A stretch of DNA of 64,000 bases from Acidobacteriota bacterium. Lineage in GTDB: Bacteria > Acidobacteriota > Vicinamibacteria > Vicinamibacterales > JAKQTR01. The position numbers and the translations under genes are program-made. Position 1 is the first letter of the stretch, and each line of letters begins with the position of its first letter. Positions 15,814-27,700 of the stretch are shown here, piece after piece. The notes under the pieces were generated by a model. That model had not been told where the DNA came from. It made no database searches and was given only the letters and a program-made list of their open reading frames with translations. The stretch lies in the NCBI GenBank assembly GCA_026393675.1, contig JAPKZQ010000046.1:1-64000 (forward strand), read 5' to 3'.

Positions 15814-17661
15814 ATGGTTGACGAGCGCTTGCTTCCCGCCTGGGCCGAGGATCTCCGCCGCCGGTACCTACGCGGCGAAGCCTCCATGTTCGTGCTGCAC
15901 GGCAACGTGTACGACGTCGTGATACACGGGCAGCGGAGCTACGCCCTGACTGAGTTCCTCTGCGACGTCCTCCTCAGGGAATCGCGCGAGACGCTGGCCA
16001 CCTACAACCTGGCGAGCGGCGTCCGCTTTCCCAAGCGAGCCTCCTCGGTCACCGGGATCGACGACCTGCTGCTCGCGACCGACAAGGCCAGGGTGCTCCC
16101 GGCGCTCGAGCGGTTGCTGGTCGGGTCGACGCGCGCGGCGGTCATCATCGAGTACGCGGAAGCGATTGCGCCAGCGGGTGACCTGACGTTCCAGGCAGAC
16201 TCAGATCGCGCCGCGGTCATCACGCTGCACCGCTGGTCATCGCTCCCGGCCATCGAGAAAGGCGACAACATCATCATTCTCGTCGCCGAGAACCTGAGCG
16301 AACTGGCCCCGAAGATTGTCTCGAACCCGAAGGTCGCCGTCGTCGACATTCCGATGCCGGATCGGGACACGCGCGCGGCGATGGCGAAGCTGGCCGATCC
16401 GAAGCTCACCAACAAGGACACCGAGCGCTACGCAGACATCACGGCCGGCCTGAAGAGCGTGCAGATCGCGTCCATCCTGACGCCGCCGCCAGCGTCGGAG
16501 GAGGAGGCAGCCCGGCGCGAGGCATTCATCAAGGACATTCTCGGAGCCGGGCCGGATGTGCCCGAGCGCGCGAAACGGCTGGCCGCCATGACCGCCGGCA
16601 TGAACCCGGACGAGATTCGGCGCCTGCTCGCGCCCACCGCCTCGGCTCCCCTGTCCGACGCCGCCGCCCAGGCCGAGCGCGCCCGTGCCGACATCGATCG
16701 CGTGATTGCCAGGCGCAAGCGCGAGATCCTCGAGCGCGAGTGCTTCGGGCTGGTCGAGTTCGTCGAGCCCGAGCACGGGTTCGAAGTCGTGGGCGGGATG
16801 GACGAGGTCAAGAAGGATCTGATGGTCGTCGCCGAGAACATCCGCGAAGGGCGCACGAGCCGCGTGCCGATGGGCATTCTCTTTACAGGCCCGATGGGCA
16901 CCGGCAAGACCTTCGTGGCCGAGGCCTTCGCGAAGGAATGCGGCCTGACGACGATCAAGCTGAAGAACTTCCGATCGAAGTGGGTGGGCGCAACCGAAGG
17001 CAACCTGGAGAAGGTGCTCACGGTCATCCGGGCCATCGGCCAGGTGGTGCTGATTATCGACGAGGGCGACCGCGCCTTCGGCAACACCGATGGCGAGACT
17101 GATGGCGGCACCTCGTCTCGGGTCATCGCCCGCATCAAGGAATTCATGTCCGACACGTCGAACCGCGGGCGGATTCTCTTCCTGGTGATGACCAACCGCC
17201 CCGACAAGCTCGATGTGGACTTGAAGCGGGCGGGCCGGCTCGACCGGAAGATCCCGTTCCTCTACCCGCAGACACCTGAAGAGGTCGAGAATGTCGCGCG
17301 GGCCTCGGTGCGCAAGAACAAGGTCCTGACGCTGGTCGATTTCACGGCCATGCGGGCGGATTTCTCGGCTCACCTCGTCGGCTACAGCAACGCCGACATT
17401 GAAGCCGTCATCCTCATGGCCAATGACGATGCAGCGCGGGAAGCGGGCGGCGAAGCGGACGTCCAGGCACGGCACTTCGCACATGCGGCGGCCGATTATT
17501 TCCCCAGCCGCGATGCTGAACTGCTCGAGTACATGGAACTGCTGGCGGTGTTCGAAGCCTCGAGCCGGCGCCTCCTGCCGGCGAAGTACGCCTCGATGAC
17601 GCCGGAGGCGCTCGACCTGCGCCTGCGCACGCTGAGACTGGCCGTGGGCGGCCGCCGCTAG
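15814..17661 (+). CDS. AAA+ ATPase, Ycf46-like two-lobed architecture
   Basis: A 615-aa cytosolic ATPase. The C-terminal lobe (~325-560) is an intact AAA+ module: Walker A GPMGTGKT (359-366), Walker [10 protein letters not shown] with Asp416 and Glu417, sensor-1 region [12 protein letters not shown], and an arginine-finger-like run [11 protein letters not shown]. The N-terminal lobe (~15-270) resembles a degenerate AAA domain that lost its P-loop but keeps a [10 protein letters not shown] start, a Walker-B-like strand [11 protein letters not shown] and a sensor-like strand [10 protein letters not shown], as in Ycf46 proteins. There is no protease motif (no HExxH), so it is not FtsH. Last gene of the operon; it may remodel the PspA polymer or the membrane complex. 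Confidence 0.85.
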   Translation: MVDERLLPAWAEDLRRRYLRGEASMFVLHGNVYDVVIHGQRSYALTEFLCDVLLRESRETLATYNLASGVRFPKRASSVTGIDDLLLATDKARVLPALERLLVGSTRAAVIIEYAEAIAPAGDLTFQADSDRAAVITLHRWSSLPAIEKGDNIIILVAENLSELAPKIVSNPKVAVVDIPMPDRDTRAAMAKLADPKLTNKDTERYADITAGLKSVQIASILTPPPASEEEAARREAFIKDILGAGPDVPERAKRLAAMTAGMNPDEIRRLLAPTASAPLSDAAAQAERARADIDRVIARRKREILERECFGLVEFVEPEHGFEVVGGMDEVKKDLMVVAENIREGRTSRVPMGILFTGPMGTGKTFVAEAFAKECGLTTIKLKNFRSKWVGATEGNLEKVLTVIRAIGQVVLIIDEGDRAFGNTDGETDGGTSSRVIARIKEFMSDTSNRGRILFLVMTNRPDKLDVDLKRAGRLDRKIPFLYPQTPEEVENVARASVRKNKVLTLVDFTAMRADFSAHLVGYSNADIEAVILMANDDAAREAGGEADVQARHFAHAAADYFPSRDAELLEYMELLAVFEASSRRLLPAKYASMTPEALDLRLRTLRLAVGGRR

Positions 17662-17680
17662 CCCCGGAACGGCCTGTTTC

Positions 17681-18940
17681 TCAGACCGTCCGCGACGACT
17701 CGCGCCGGTAGTGGCGCAGCGCCGGCGTGCGTGCCGCGATCCAGACCGTGGCCAGCACACACCCGATGCCGCCCGTCACGACCGAGAAGGGCGCGCCAAA
17801 CAGGTTGGCGACCAGACCGGCCTCGACTTCGCCAAGTTGCGGGCCGCCCATGAAGAACACCATGTTGACGCCGACCATGCGGCCCCGCATGTGGTCGGGC
17901 GTCTCCATCTGCCGGATCACGTTGCGAAACACCGTGCTGACCGTGTCGGTCGCGCCGGTCAGCGCGAGACAGATGAACATCATCCAGAACGACCGCGTCA
18001 GCCCGAACGCGATGGTGGCCACGCCGAAGCTCGCCACCGACCACAGCATCACAATGCCGCGCCGATCGATCCGGTCGACCAGCCGCACCATGGCCGCGCT
18101 GGCCACCAGCGCGCCCACCGACTGCGCCGCGTACAACCAGCCGTACCCGTGCACCCCGACGATGAGGATGTCCTGCGCGAAGATGGGCAGCAGCGTGTTG
18201 GCCGAGGCGAAGAAGGTCGCGAAAAAGTCCAGTAGCATCGACGACCGGATGAGCGGCTGCGAGAAGACGAAGCGCAGGCCGTCCATCGCCGCGCGCAGGC
18301 TCATCTCGATCCGCGCGTGCCCGTCGCGCGTGCCGCGGCCCTGGACGCCGCGCATCATCAGCAACGCCGCGATCACAAAGAGAAACGAGAGCGCGTTGAG
18401 CCAGTATGCCCAGGCGATGTCACCGAGGAGCATGGCACCGGCGAACGCGGGGCCGCCGACCACCGCGGCAATCTGAAACATGATCGTGTTCAGGCTGATC
18501 GCGTTGGCCAGGTCGCTGCGCGGCACGAGATTCGGCACCAGCGCCTGACGCGACGGACCATCAAACGATCCCGCGATGGCGGTGAGGCCCGCCAGCAGGT
18601 AAATCGGCCAGATGCTCTGGAGTCCCGTCCAGGCCAACACGCCGAGGATGGCCGCGAGCACTGCCATCAGGCTCTGCGTGATGAGCATGACGCGGCGCCG
18701 ATCGTAAACATCGGCCACCACGCCGCTCACCATCGAAAACAGCACAACCGGGAGGAACCGGACCAGGCCGACCGTGCCGAGCGCGAGGCCCTTGTGGCCG
18801 GGCGGCGCCAGCAGCGAGACGTGCCACAAGATGGCCGCCGTCTGCATCATCGAACCGGAGAAGGAGATGACCTGCCCGATCCACAGCAGTCGGAAGTTGC
18901 GATGCCTGAGCGCGGTGAGCGCGGAAGCCGGTGAACTCAC
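17681..18940 (-). CDS. Major facilitator superfamily exporter (DHA3/EntS type)
   Basis: A 419-aa protein with about 12 TM segments. The N-terminus ALRHRNFRLLWIGQVISFSG and the loop-2/3 motif VVADVYDRRRVMLITQSLMA are typical of the DHA3 drug/siderophore exporter group, as is GPSRQALVPNLV in the TM4-TM5 region. The start is GTG 18940; the gene lies 21 bp downstream of the ahcY stop on the same strand, so they are probably cotranscribed. The exported compound cannot be told from sequence; the link to ahcY might be incidental. Confidence 0.85.
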   Translation of the reverse strand: MSSPASALTALRHRNFRLLWIGQVISFSGSMMQTAAILWHVSLLAPPGHKGLALGTVGLVRFLPVVLFSMVSGVVADVYDRRRVMLITQSLMAVLAAILGVLAWTGLQSIWPIYLLAGLTAIAGSFDGPSRQALVPNLVPRSDLANAISLNTIMFQIAAVVGGPAFAGAMLLGDIAWAYWLNALSFLFVIAALLMMRGVQGRGTRDGHARIEMSLRAAMDGLRFVFSQPLIRSSMLLDFFATFFASANTLLPIFAQDILIVGVHGYGWLYAAQSVGALVASAAMVRLVDRIDRRGIVMLWSVASFGVATIAFGLTRSFWMMFICLALTGATDTVSTVFRNVIRQMETPDHMRGRMVGVNMVFFMGGPQLGEVEAGLVANLFGAPFSVVTGGIGCVLATVWIAARTPALRHYRRESSRTV

Positions 18941-18961
18941 GGACAGCGACGCAGCGGCGCC

Positions 18962-20461
<1,500 letters not shown>

Positions 20462-20551
20462 GAATCCTTCTCCTTCACAACCAACAGAACCCGGGCCAGC
20501 ACGCCCGCTCGTGTCGCTATAAGTCTGGATGCGGTCTGCCCCAGAAGATCA

Positions 20552-20581
20552 ATTGTACCCGGGCGTATCCCCGATTACCAA
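20552..20581 (-). promoter_or_regulatory. Predicted promoter of ahcY
   Basis: On the minus strand: -35 TTGGTA (20576-20581), 18-bp spacer, -10 TACAAT (20552-20557). It lies at the very end of the upstream VWFA gene. The leader was checked for a SAH-riboswitch core and none was seen. Confidence 0.45.
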
Positions 20582-20596
20582 ACCACCCGGCCGCGT

Positions 20597-23494
20597 TTAT
20601 TTGCTTCGGGCGATGAAACCCGCCCACCGACCAACCAGCGCCGCGTGGGCGCCGCCGGCTGCTGCGTACAGCCCGGCGTACTCACGCGCGGTTGCGGCGT
20701 CTTCGGCAGCCGTCTTGACACGGCCTCCGGCCGCATGGGTATCGTACATCAGGCGCAGCGCCAGAAAGATCGCGTCGACGTCAGTCTGGTGCCGTGCGAT
20801 GTACGGCTCGAGCAGCGCGAGCGCCTCCCGCCCGTGATCGAGTACCGCCTTCGAGGCGGCCAATCGCGGCACGAACGAATCGTCGTCGGCCCACTTGTTG
20901 CGAGCCTCGGTCAGGATGCTCACGGCCTGCTCGGCGTCACGCAGGCGCAGCAGGGCGTCGGCCAGCACGTCGTAGACGATGCGCGCGTCGGCTTCGGTGA
21001 CCAGTGCGGTCTGCCATGCACCTACGGCTTCGCGATCGCGCCCTCCGGCGGCATAGCAGGCGCCGAGATAGAACGCGGCGGGGAGGAAATCTCGCGAGAG
21101 GCGCAGCGACGCGCGGAACTGCGCGGCCGCCGGCTCCAGGTCGCCCTTGCCCAACAGCGCCAGTCCCTTCAGGAAGGGCGCCGCCAGATGCGTGGCGTCA
21201 GCGCCAGCCAGCGCGGCGAGGGCGTCATCAAACTTCCCTCCCCGCAGTGCGCTGGAGGCCGCACCGATCGACGCCGACCCGGCCGCGGTGGTGTCGGCAT
21301 CCTGGAGACGCGCCAGGAAGAAGCCGAGCGCGTCGCCGCGCAGGACATCCTCGCGGGCAAAGGCGCGGACAAGACTGCCTGATTCGCCGGCAGAGAAACG
21401 CACTCTCGGCGCCGCGGTCGCGACACCTCCAGATACGGAAGGAACTGGGGCCCGGCGCTCGATGTGGATTGGCCGCTCGACGCGGCCGAGCTGGCGCTTT
21501 GCATCATTGATCGTGGCCACCGCGATGTAGTCTCCGGGTGGCAGAGGACTCAGATCGAGGTGCACGCCTGCCGTCCATGGTGCCTTCGCGTCTTTCCGCG
21601 ATGCGGGGACCTGGAACGACAGGAGGAGTGCGGCACCGGGACGATCGGCAATGCCAAACGTCACGCCGCTCGACGCCAATTGACCAGCCTTCGGCACGAA
21701 CTCGATGTATGCCTCGACGCTCTGACCCCAGAGCTCACCGTCGGTCACGGCCGCGACACCTTCTTCCTTGCTGCGCAGGGGATCGAGCAGCAGGAGGTCC
21801 CCGATCCGGATGCCGTCTCCGTCAGTGAGCCCAACGGTAAACGGATGCTCGACGCTTCCGGCCCGTCCGGCCGCATCAGTCGCCGCGAGGCGGAGAACGT
21901 AGTTGCCAGGCTTGAACACGCCATCCACGAGGAACGACGCCGATCCCATTTTGCTGGTCGCTCTTGGCGTCAGCCGGGACTTCTGCGCGACGGCACCGAA
22001 GGTGCGGCCGATCGCGTCCGAGATGACGTAGCCGACGTGCATGTCGACCGGACCGCTGAGTCCTTCGCCAATCTCCGCGCTGATGAACACGCGAAGACCC
22101 GCACCCGATTCCTGCGCCATCGTGTGAGTGGTCACGCGCATGGGCAGGCCCGTCGCCAGTCGTGGCGCGCGAAGGATCTCGGCGAGCGCGTCGTCGGGCG
22201 TCGCGGGCGTCGTGGCCTTACCCGGCAGCGTCACCTCGGCGCGGCTCCTCGCCTCGGCACCGGGGATGTTCACCTTGACGTGGATCTGATGCGTCTTTCC
22301 GTCGCGGTCGCCTTCGGCTGGCTCCACGCCCAGCACGTACGCGGCGGCCGTTTCGCGCAGCACGCGATCAAAAGCGACATCGGCTCCCGCCACCACGCGG
22401 GCCAGCGAGCCTCCACCGGCACCGGCGAGGAGCTCCAGCCCGGTGCTCATCATGCTCATTTCGCGCCACAGGCTGTCGCCACCTCCGATCCCGCGACCAT
22501 CCACAATCGACACGGCATCCAGAAAACTCGAGTCGATGTGCAAGATGTACAGGTTGAGATTGGCCGCAGCCGCGTCCCGGGCGATCGACGTGACATCTCC
22601 GGAGAACTGGAGATCGGTGCCCACTCTGTCTGCCACAGGCAATCCAGCGCTGACAAGCACGAGCGTCTTGCGTTCTCGAATCTGTGCCAGATTTCGGACC
22701 ACCGCCTGAAGTCCTCCGAGGCTTCTGGTCACCTGCATGGCGGCCGCCTGTCCGATGCCGGTCGCCTCCATCGTGATCTGGTTCCTGCAGCCATCCATTA
22801 AGTGCCCCGTCAATGTCCCGCACTCCCGCCGCACCACCAGATCAAACACCATCGTGTCCCCGGCACGGATGTCGATGGCCTCTGTCAGGCTGATCCGGCC
22901 GCCGAACGCCTGGGATCGCAAGGCGTCGGCCGACCCGATGATCTGCTCGGTCGCCGCGCGCGCCGCGGCGTGGTTCTGTGACGCCTGCACCCACGGACCT
23001 GGCGGCGGAAACGCGATGAGACCGACCCGGTCGGATCGCTGTAATCGATCGATGAACTTCCGGGCGGCCTCCATCGCGCCATGCGCCCCGATTGTGCGAA
23101 AACTGCCCTGATCGACAGCGAGGTAGATCAGCCGGCCTGGCGCCACCGGCTGTCCCGCGGCGTCTTCGTTTGAGCTGTAGACGCGGCGTGCCGGCGCCTC
23201 TGCGGCCGCAGCCGACTTGCCGGCGGTGACGAACTCCATGAATTCAGCCGAGGCCACCCGCCGCGGTTTGCCGTCGAGCGTCACCTCGAATTGATCCGGC
23301 CTGAGCCCTTTGACTGGCTGGCCATTCCTGTCGACCACGCTCACGTCGACGGCCACCAACTCCACGCCCGACTTGAAGACGGGCGTCTGTTTCTGCGGCG
23401 ACGGAGGCTGTCTACGGGCGCCCTGCAACGGACCGCTGCAGATGGCGAGTCCGGTAAACACGATTGCCGCCCTGCACGCGTTCTTGATCCTCAT
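20597..23494 (-). CDS. Secreted VWFA-related protein with C-terminal TPR region
   Basis: I start at ATG 23494 (SD GAGGCGG), giving 965 aa; the frame is open 39 bp further. A signal peptide covers ~1-25. Residues ~40-320 are a VWFA-related domain of the acidobacterial type: VDVSVVDRNGQPVKGLRPDQ (the 'xV(T/S)V.D..G..V.gL..daF' pre-domain), LIYLAVDQGSF (MIDAS replaced by Asp-Gln-Gly-Ser), and LVLVSAGLPVADRVG. A middle beta-rich part follows (~430-700). The C-terminus (~770-965) has TPR-like helices (FLKGLALLGKGDLEPAAAQF; AFYLGACYAAGGRDREAVGA). Likely a cell-surface scaffold or adhesion protein; the real function is unknown. Downstream of a second VWFA gene, spacing 35 bp. Confidence 0.75.
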   Translation of the reverse strand: MRIKNACRAAIVFTGLAICSGPLQGARRQPPSPQKQTPVFKSGVELVAVDVSVVDRNGQPVKGLRPDQFEVTLDGKPRRVASAEFMEFVTAGKSAAAAEAPARRVYSSNEDAAGQPVAPGRLIYLAVDQGSFRTIGAHGAMEAARKFIDRLQRSDRVGLIAFPPPGPWVQASQNHAAARAATEQIIGSADALRSQAFGGRISLTEAIDIRAGDTMVFDLVVRRECGTLTGHLMDGCRNQITMEATGIGQAAAMQVTRSLGGLQAVVRNLAQIRERKTLVLVSAGLPVADRVGTDLQFSGDVTSIARDAAAANLNLYILHIDSSFLDAVSIVDGRGIGGGDSLWREMSMMSTGLELLAGAGGGSLARVVAGADVAFDRVLRETAAAYVLGVEPAEGDRDGKTHQIHVKVNIPGAEARSRAEVTLPGKATTPATPDDALAEILRAPRLATGLPMRVTTHTMAQESGAGLRVFISAEIGEGLSGPVDMHVGYVISDAIGRTFGAVAQKSRLTPRATSKMGSASFLVDGVFKPGNYVLRLAATDAAGRAGSVEHPFTVGLTDGDGIRIGDLLLLDPLRSKEEGVAAVTDGELWGQSVEAYIEFVPKAGQLASSGVTFGIADRPGAALLLSFQVPASRKDAKAPWTAGVHLDLSPLPPGDYIAVATINDAKRQLGRVERPIHIERRAPVPSVSGGVATAAPRVRFSAGESGSLVRAFAREDVLRGDALGFFLARLQDADTTAAGSASIGAASSALRGGKFDDALAALAGADATHLAAPFLKGLALLGKGDLEPAAAQFRASLRLSRDFLPAAFYLGACYAAGGRDREAVGAWQTALVTEADARIVYDVLADALLRLRDAEQAVSILTEARNKWADDDSFVPRLAASKAVLDHGREALALLEPYIARHQTDVDAIFLALRLMYDTHAAGGRVKTAAEDAATAREYAGLYAAAGGAHAALVGRWAGFIARSK

Positions 23495-23529
23495 CGTCCG
23501 CCTCGCTCCGGTCGTTGACGACACGCGGC

Positions 23530-24729
23530 TCACCTGGCCTCCAGGCGATAGCCCTGCCGGGTCCTGATCCTGACGTCGCGTGTCGGCACTTCCACGCGCA
23601 GGGTTCGCCAGCGGCCATCACGGGCGCTGTTGATAGGCACATAGCCCAGCAGATATTGATTCGACAACTCATCGATGATCGCCGAAAACACATCGTCGAG
23701 CTTGTCGAGTGTTTCGAAGAACGCGCGGCCGCCGCTCCGCTTTGCCAGACGCTCCAGTACGGTCCTCAGCGCGACGATTGTGGGCGCGCGACCCTGGCCG
23801 ATCGGATAAAGCGTGACATCGCTCGCCTCGAGGTGGCGTTCCGCCACTTCGAGCGGCACACGGCTGTTGAGGTCTTCGCCGTCGGTGAACACCACCAGCG
23901 CGCGTCGCCCTGGCTGGCGCCCCAGTTGATCGATCGCCTGGACGATCACGTCATACAGAGCTGTCCCACCCCACGGCGCGGGACGGTCGACGGCCTTCAG
24001 GCGAGTCGCCAGGTCGACGGTGGGCCTGGCCAGCGTGAAGACGTTGTCGTTAAACCCGAGCACGGTGACGCGGTCGGTGGGCCTCAAGGCCGACAGGAAG
24101 CGCTTGACCGCCGCCTTCACGGTCGGCATGGCCCCGGTCATGCTCCCGCTCACGTCGACAGCCACGATGATCTCGAGCGAGATGTTTTCCGCCTGGAAAC
24201 TCGTGATTGTCTGGGCGACGTTGTTGTCGTAGACGCGGAACGCGTCGCGGGGCAGCCCGCGGACAAACCGCCCGCCGCCGTCGGTGACCGCCGCGGTCAC
24301 CTGGATGACATCCACGTCGACCGACTCTGTGTAGGCCTCGCCCTTGGTGCGAATGCTCTGCGCGATCCGCCGACCACTCGCCAGTTGCGCCGTGGCGCGC
24401 AACGTATGCTCCACCACCGTACGCCCGGCATCCCACGAACACTCAAACGGTGAGCGCTCCAGCGCGCACACGAGCTGGCCGTCGGCAAACAGGCTCACGG
24501 TCCGGATGTCAGCGCCTTTCGGTTCGATCCGAATCCGCAGCGGCGTTGGTCCACTCGTGTAGCCGTTGTCGACCGGCGACTCGAAGACGATGACCGGATC
24601 GGCTGATGGCGTCGTGCCTGTCTGGCGCGCCGACACGACGGCCGCCAGCGCCATCGCCGCAAGCAGCAGGACGGCGGCCAGGCGACGCGGCGTCCCGCGT
24701 CCGCTACCGGATGGGGACCAACGGTCCAT
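23530..24729 (-). CDS. Secreted VWFA-domain protein with intact MIDAS
   Basis: I start at ATG 24729 (399 aa), which places a basic N-terminus (RGTPRRL) before the signal segment AAVLLLAAMALAAVVSA; earlier in-frame Met give an implausible Arg-rich leader. Residues ~45-130 are an Ig-like domain (DPVIVFESPVDNGY...). Residues ~145-180 match the pre-VWFA motif (VTAAVTDGGGRFVRGLPRDA). Residues ~195-370 are the VWFA with MIDAS VDVSGSMTG, Thr in GGTALYD and Asp in VVFTDGEDLN. A short tail ends QGYRLEAR. Metal-dependent protein binding is expected. It overlaps the preceding 1038-aa gene by 26 bp, so the two are probably translationally coupled. Confidence 0.8.
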   Translation of the reverse strand: MDRWSPSGSGRGTPRRLAAVLLLAAMALAAVVSARQTGTTPSADPVIVFESPVDNGYTSGPTPLRIRIEPKGADIRTVSLFADGQLVCALERSPFECSWDAGRTVVEHTLRATAQLASGRRIAQSIRTKGEAYTESVDVDVIQVTAAVTDGGGRFVRGLPRDAFRVYDNNVAQTITSFQAENISLEIIVAVDVSGSMTGAMPTVKAAVKRFLSALRPTDRVTVLGFNDNVFTLARPTVDLATRLKAVDRPAPWGGTALYDVIVQAIDQLGRQPGRRALVVFTDGEDLNSRVPLEVAERHLEASDVTLYPIGQGRAPTIVALRTVLERLAKRSGGRAFFETLDKLDDVFSAIIDELSNQYLLGYVPINSARDGRWRTLRVEVPTRDVRIRTRQGYRLEAR

Positions 24730-27700
24730 TGGTCGTGAGCGATGCGATGTAGTCATCCATCCTCGGTGGCAGCGTCTTCCGCACCTGCCGGAACATGGAG
24801 ATCCAGTCGTCCTCGAACGCCAGACGAACGTCGTCCTCGAAATCCTGTGTCGCCGCCGCAAGCATCGACCGCGTCAGCATCGCCGGCAGATGGCGCTCCC
24901 GGAGCGCGTCGGCGACGAGCAGCGCCATGTCGGGCATCAGGGACGCGACGACCGCCTTGCCGCGGCGTCCAGCCATCGTCTCCCAATCGCCCGTCAAGGG
25001 GAATGTAAGGCAGAGGCAGCCTTCGCGAGCCAACCCGGATGTCCCCCACGCATCGAGACGCTCGATTGATGACGGCCGCACCTGGCCGACCCGGAGCACG
25101 TCACTCAGTGAGAAGAAATCCGGCAGCCGCTCTGGTTCGTTCGCCAGCGTCCACGGGATCATCTCTCGTCTCGCGCCCCGAATGCCAGCCGCGTTCATGA
25201 GATCAGTCAGAGTGCCCGGATTCGACTGCGCCGACGCGACCCTGGCCCGGCCGCGCCGAAGCGCGTCGACCAACTGATCGCGATCCTCATCGAGGTAGTC
25301 GAACGCGTTGGCGAGGCTCACGCCTTCGGTGAACGCCGCCCGGTCGTTGGCACTGAGGGTGGGCGGATCGGGCAGCGATTCGGTGAACACACGCCGAAGG
25401 GCCAGGTCGCCCAGACCGACGTCCAACGCCATCAGCGATCCAGAGACCCGCCACACCCCGGCCGCGTCCCGCGTCCAGGTCGGAATGCGCCACGGCGCGC
25501 GCAGCCGGTCTTTCTCGATCCGCTCGGTGAGCCCCCAGTCGTGGCGCGGGGACGGATCACCGGCGAGCATCGCTTTGCCGGCCGGGTCGCCGAGATGGGG
25601 AGCATAGGCCAGCGCGATCAGCACTTCGGCGAGGAAGTAGTCGACCGCGCGCAGCAACGGACGCGCAATGTCCGGCAGTTCTTTCAGGTTCTCGGGCTTC
25701 CTGATCCTGGCCACGCGCGTCGTGGCCTCATCCAGCAGCCGACCGAGACGCGGCGGCACGCCGGCTGCCGTCTGGGCGCGCGATTCGTGGGCCAGGAGAG
25801 GCTTGGCCGACGCGACCAGCGCGGAAAGCCGTGCGGGCAGCGCCGACACGGCCGACACGTCGGCCGCCAGCGCCTCGACGGCCCGGGCGAAGGCGAGCAC
25901 CTGGTCCAGCGTGACGCCGCCCTGCGCGGCACGCATTGCTTGCCATCGCGCGACGTCGGCCGCAGCGGGATCGACCCGGTACCGCAATCCCTCGATCTCG
26001 ACAACCGGCGCGGACCGCGGTTCAGAATTCCGGGCCAATCCGGCGAACGCGCGGAGTACATGCCGCTCCAGAGTGGCGGCGTCGGTGGGAACCTCCAATG
26101 GCACGAGCGGCGGCTTCAACGCCGACAGAAAGACCAGTTCGATCCATCCTGCGACCGATCCGAAGGCCTCTCCATCGCTGGTCATCGGCACACTCGCCAG
26201 CGACACCACCAGTCGGCCTGCCGTCTCGGCATCGATCGCATGGCCGAGCCTGGCGCGTTCGACCATCGCGAGCGAACCTTGGAACAGGGCCAGCGCGTTG
26301 GCGGCGGTCGTCGTGCCACCGATACTCATCACGCGCTCGGCGCGGATGAGCGTCCTGGCATAGACGGACGGATCGGTGATGCCCAACCGCTCGAGCGTGA
26401 GCACGAGCGCGCCAAAGCGCTGGTACCCGCGCAACGCCACCAGCACGTCCGGCATCGCGCCGATCGACGCGTGGGCGAAGACACGCTGGGCAAACAGCCA
26501 CATCTCCGCGCGCTCCCGCCGCGATGTGGTATTGGCGACGCAGATCCGTTCGACGATGTCTGCCGCATAGAGGAAACCGTCCTGCTCGATGCCCTTCACC
26601 TCGTCGTCTGGCGCGGCGGGGATCTCGTCGCTGGCCAACGCCCTGTCCCACAACTTCCGCCAGGCGGGCGCCTGCGGGCGCCCGTCGGGGGAGAATCGCA
26701 TCATGGCCAGGATGTGCGCCGCGTCGTAGACGTTGTGGCTGAATGGGTGATCGACCGGGTTGCCGCCGGCATTGGCGGTCAGGCTCGCCGCGTACAGCGC
26801 GCGAAACCGGACGACCCGCGGTTCGACATTCCGCTGTCCCAGTCCAAGCACAAACGTCTGCCCCGCTTCGTCAAGATAGGCAATGGCATCGTACAAAATG
26901 GCGACCTGCCCATCGTTTCTGCCGAGCAGCTCGAGGAGGAATCGATCCGGGCGAATGATGGCCTCGCCGACCAGGCTCTCCCACAGGGGAACGGCGCCGG
27001 CGCCGCCGGGCACGTCGACACGTCCATCGCGCACTCGGAGGCTCTGTCCATGCGCGGCCAGCGCGGCGACCCGCGACGTTCGATAGATGGCGTCGAGCAG
27101 GTCCGGGCGCGCGGCGATATAGGCCCGGGTGGTGGCATCGGTCGCCGATAACCCGACAAACAGCAGCGATGCCCGGCGATCCATCAGGATCGCCGCGAGG
27201 AGCACGCCCGCACGTTCGGGCGGCGGCTGCAGCAGCGCGTCCCAGGTGCCCTCCGTCAGCGGCGATGGGACGTTGTCACCCGGCAGCGTCAGGCTCACCG
27301 AGCGACCGGCGTTCATCTCGATCTCGATCGCGTCGACATCAAGACCCGCCTCCTTGAGCCACGCGCGCCGCTGCTGCTCGCGCTCGCCCGGTGCGGCATG
27401 CATGGTGAATCGACTGCCCTCGGGCCGGAGCTGCGAGCCAATCGCCGCGCACAGCGCGTCGAGCCGCCGGCGCGATTCAGGGACCTTCGCGATGGCCAGC
27501 GCGACCGGCCCGGCGGGAAGCCCCGATCGCGCGCGCTCGAAGTCCGCGATCGCCTGGAGATACGCATAGACGCGACTGCGACGCTGGTCGGCGACCGGCT
27601 CGAACTTTTCGGCGAACGCATAGAGCGATCTGACCAGCGACCAGAGGGCCTGGGCGCGCGGCGTGGCGGGATCAAGACCTGCGACACGAAGCAGCACGGC

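Noticed and set aside
15814-17661. FtsH-type protease
   Set aside because: There is an AAA module but no HExxH zinc motif and no TM segment.
20462-20560. SAH riboswitch before ahcY
   Set aside because: The conserved pseudoknot core was sought in the leader and not found; only a promoter-like element is visible.
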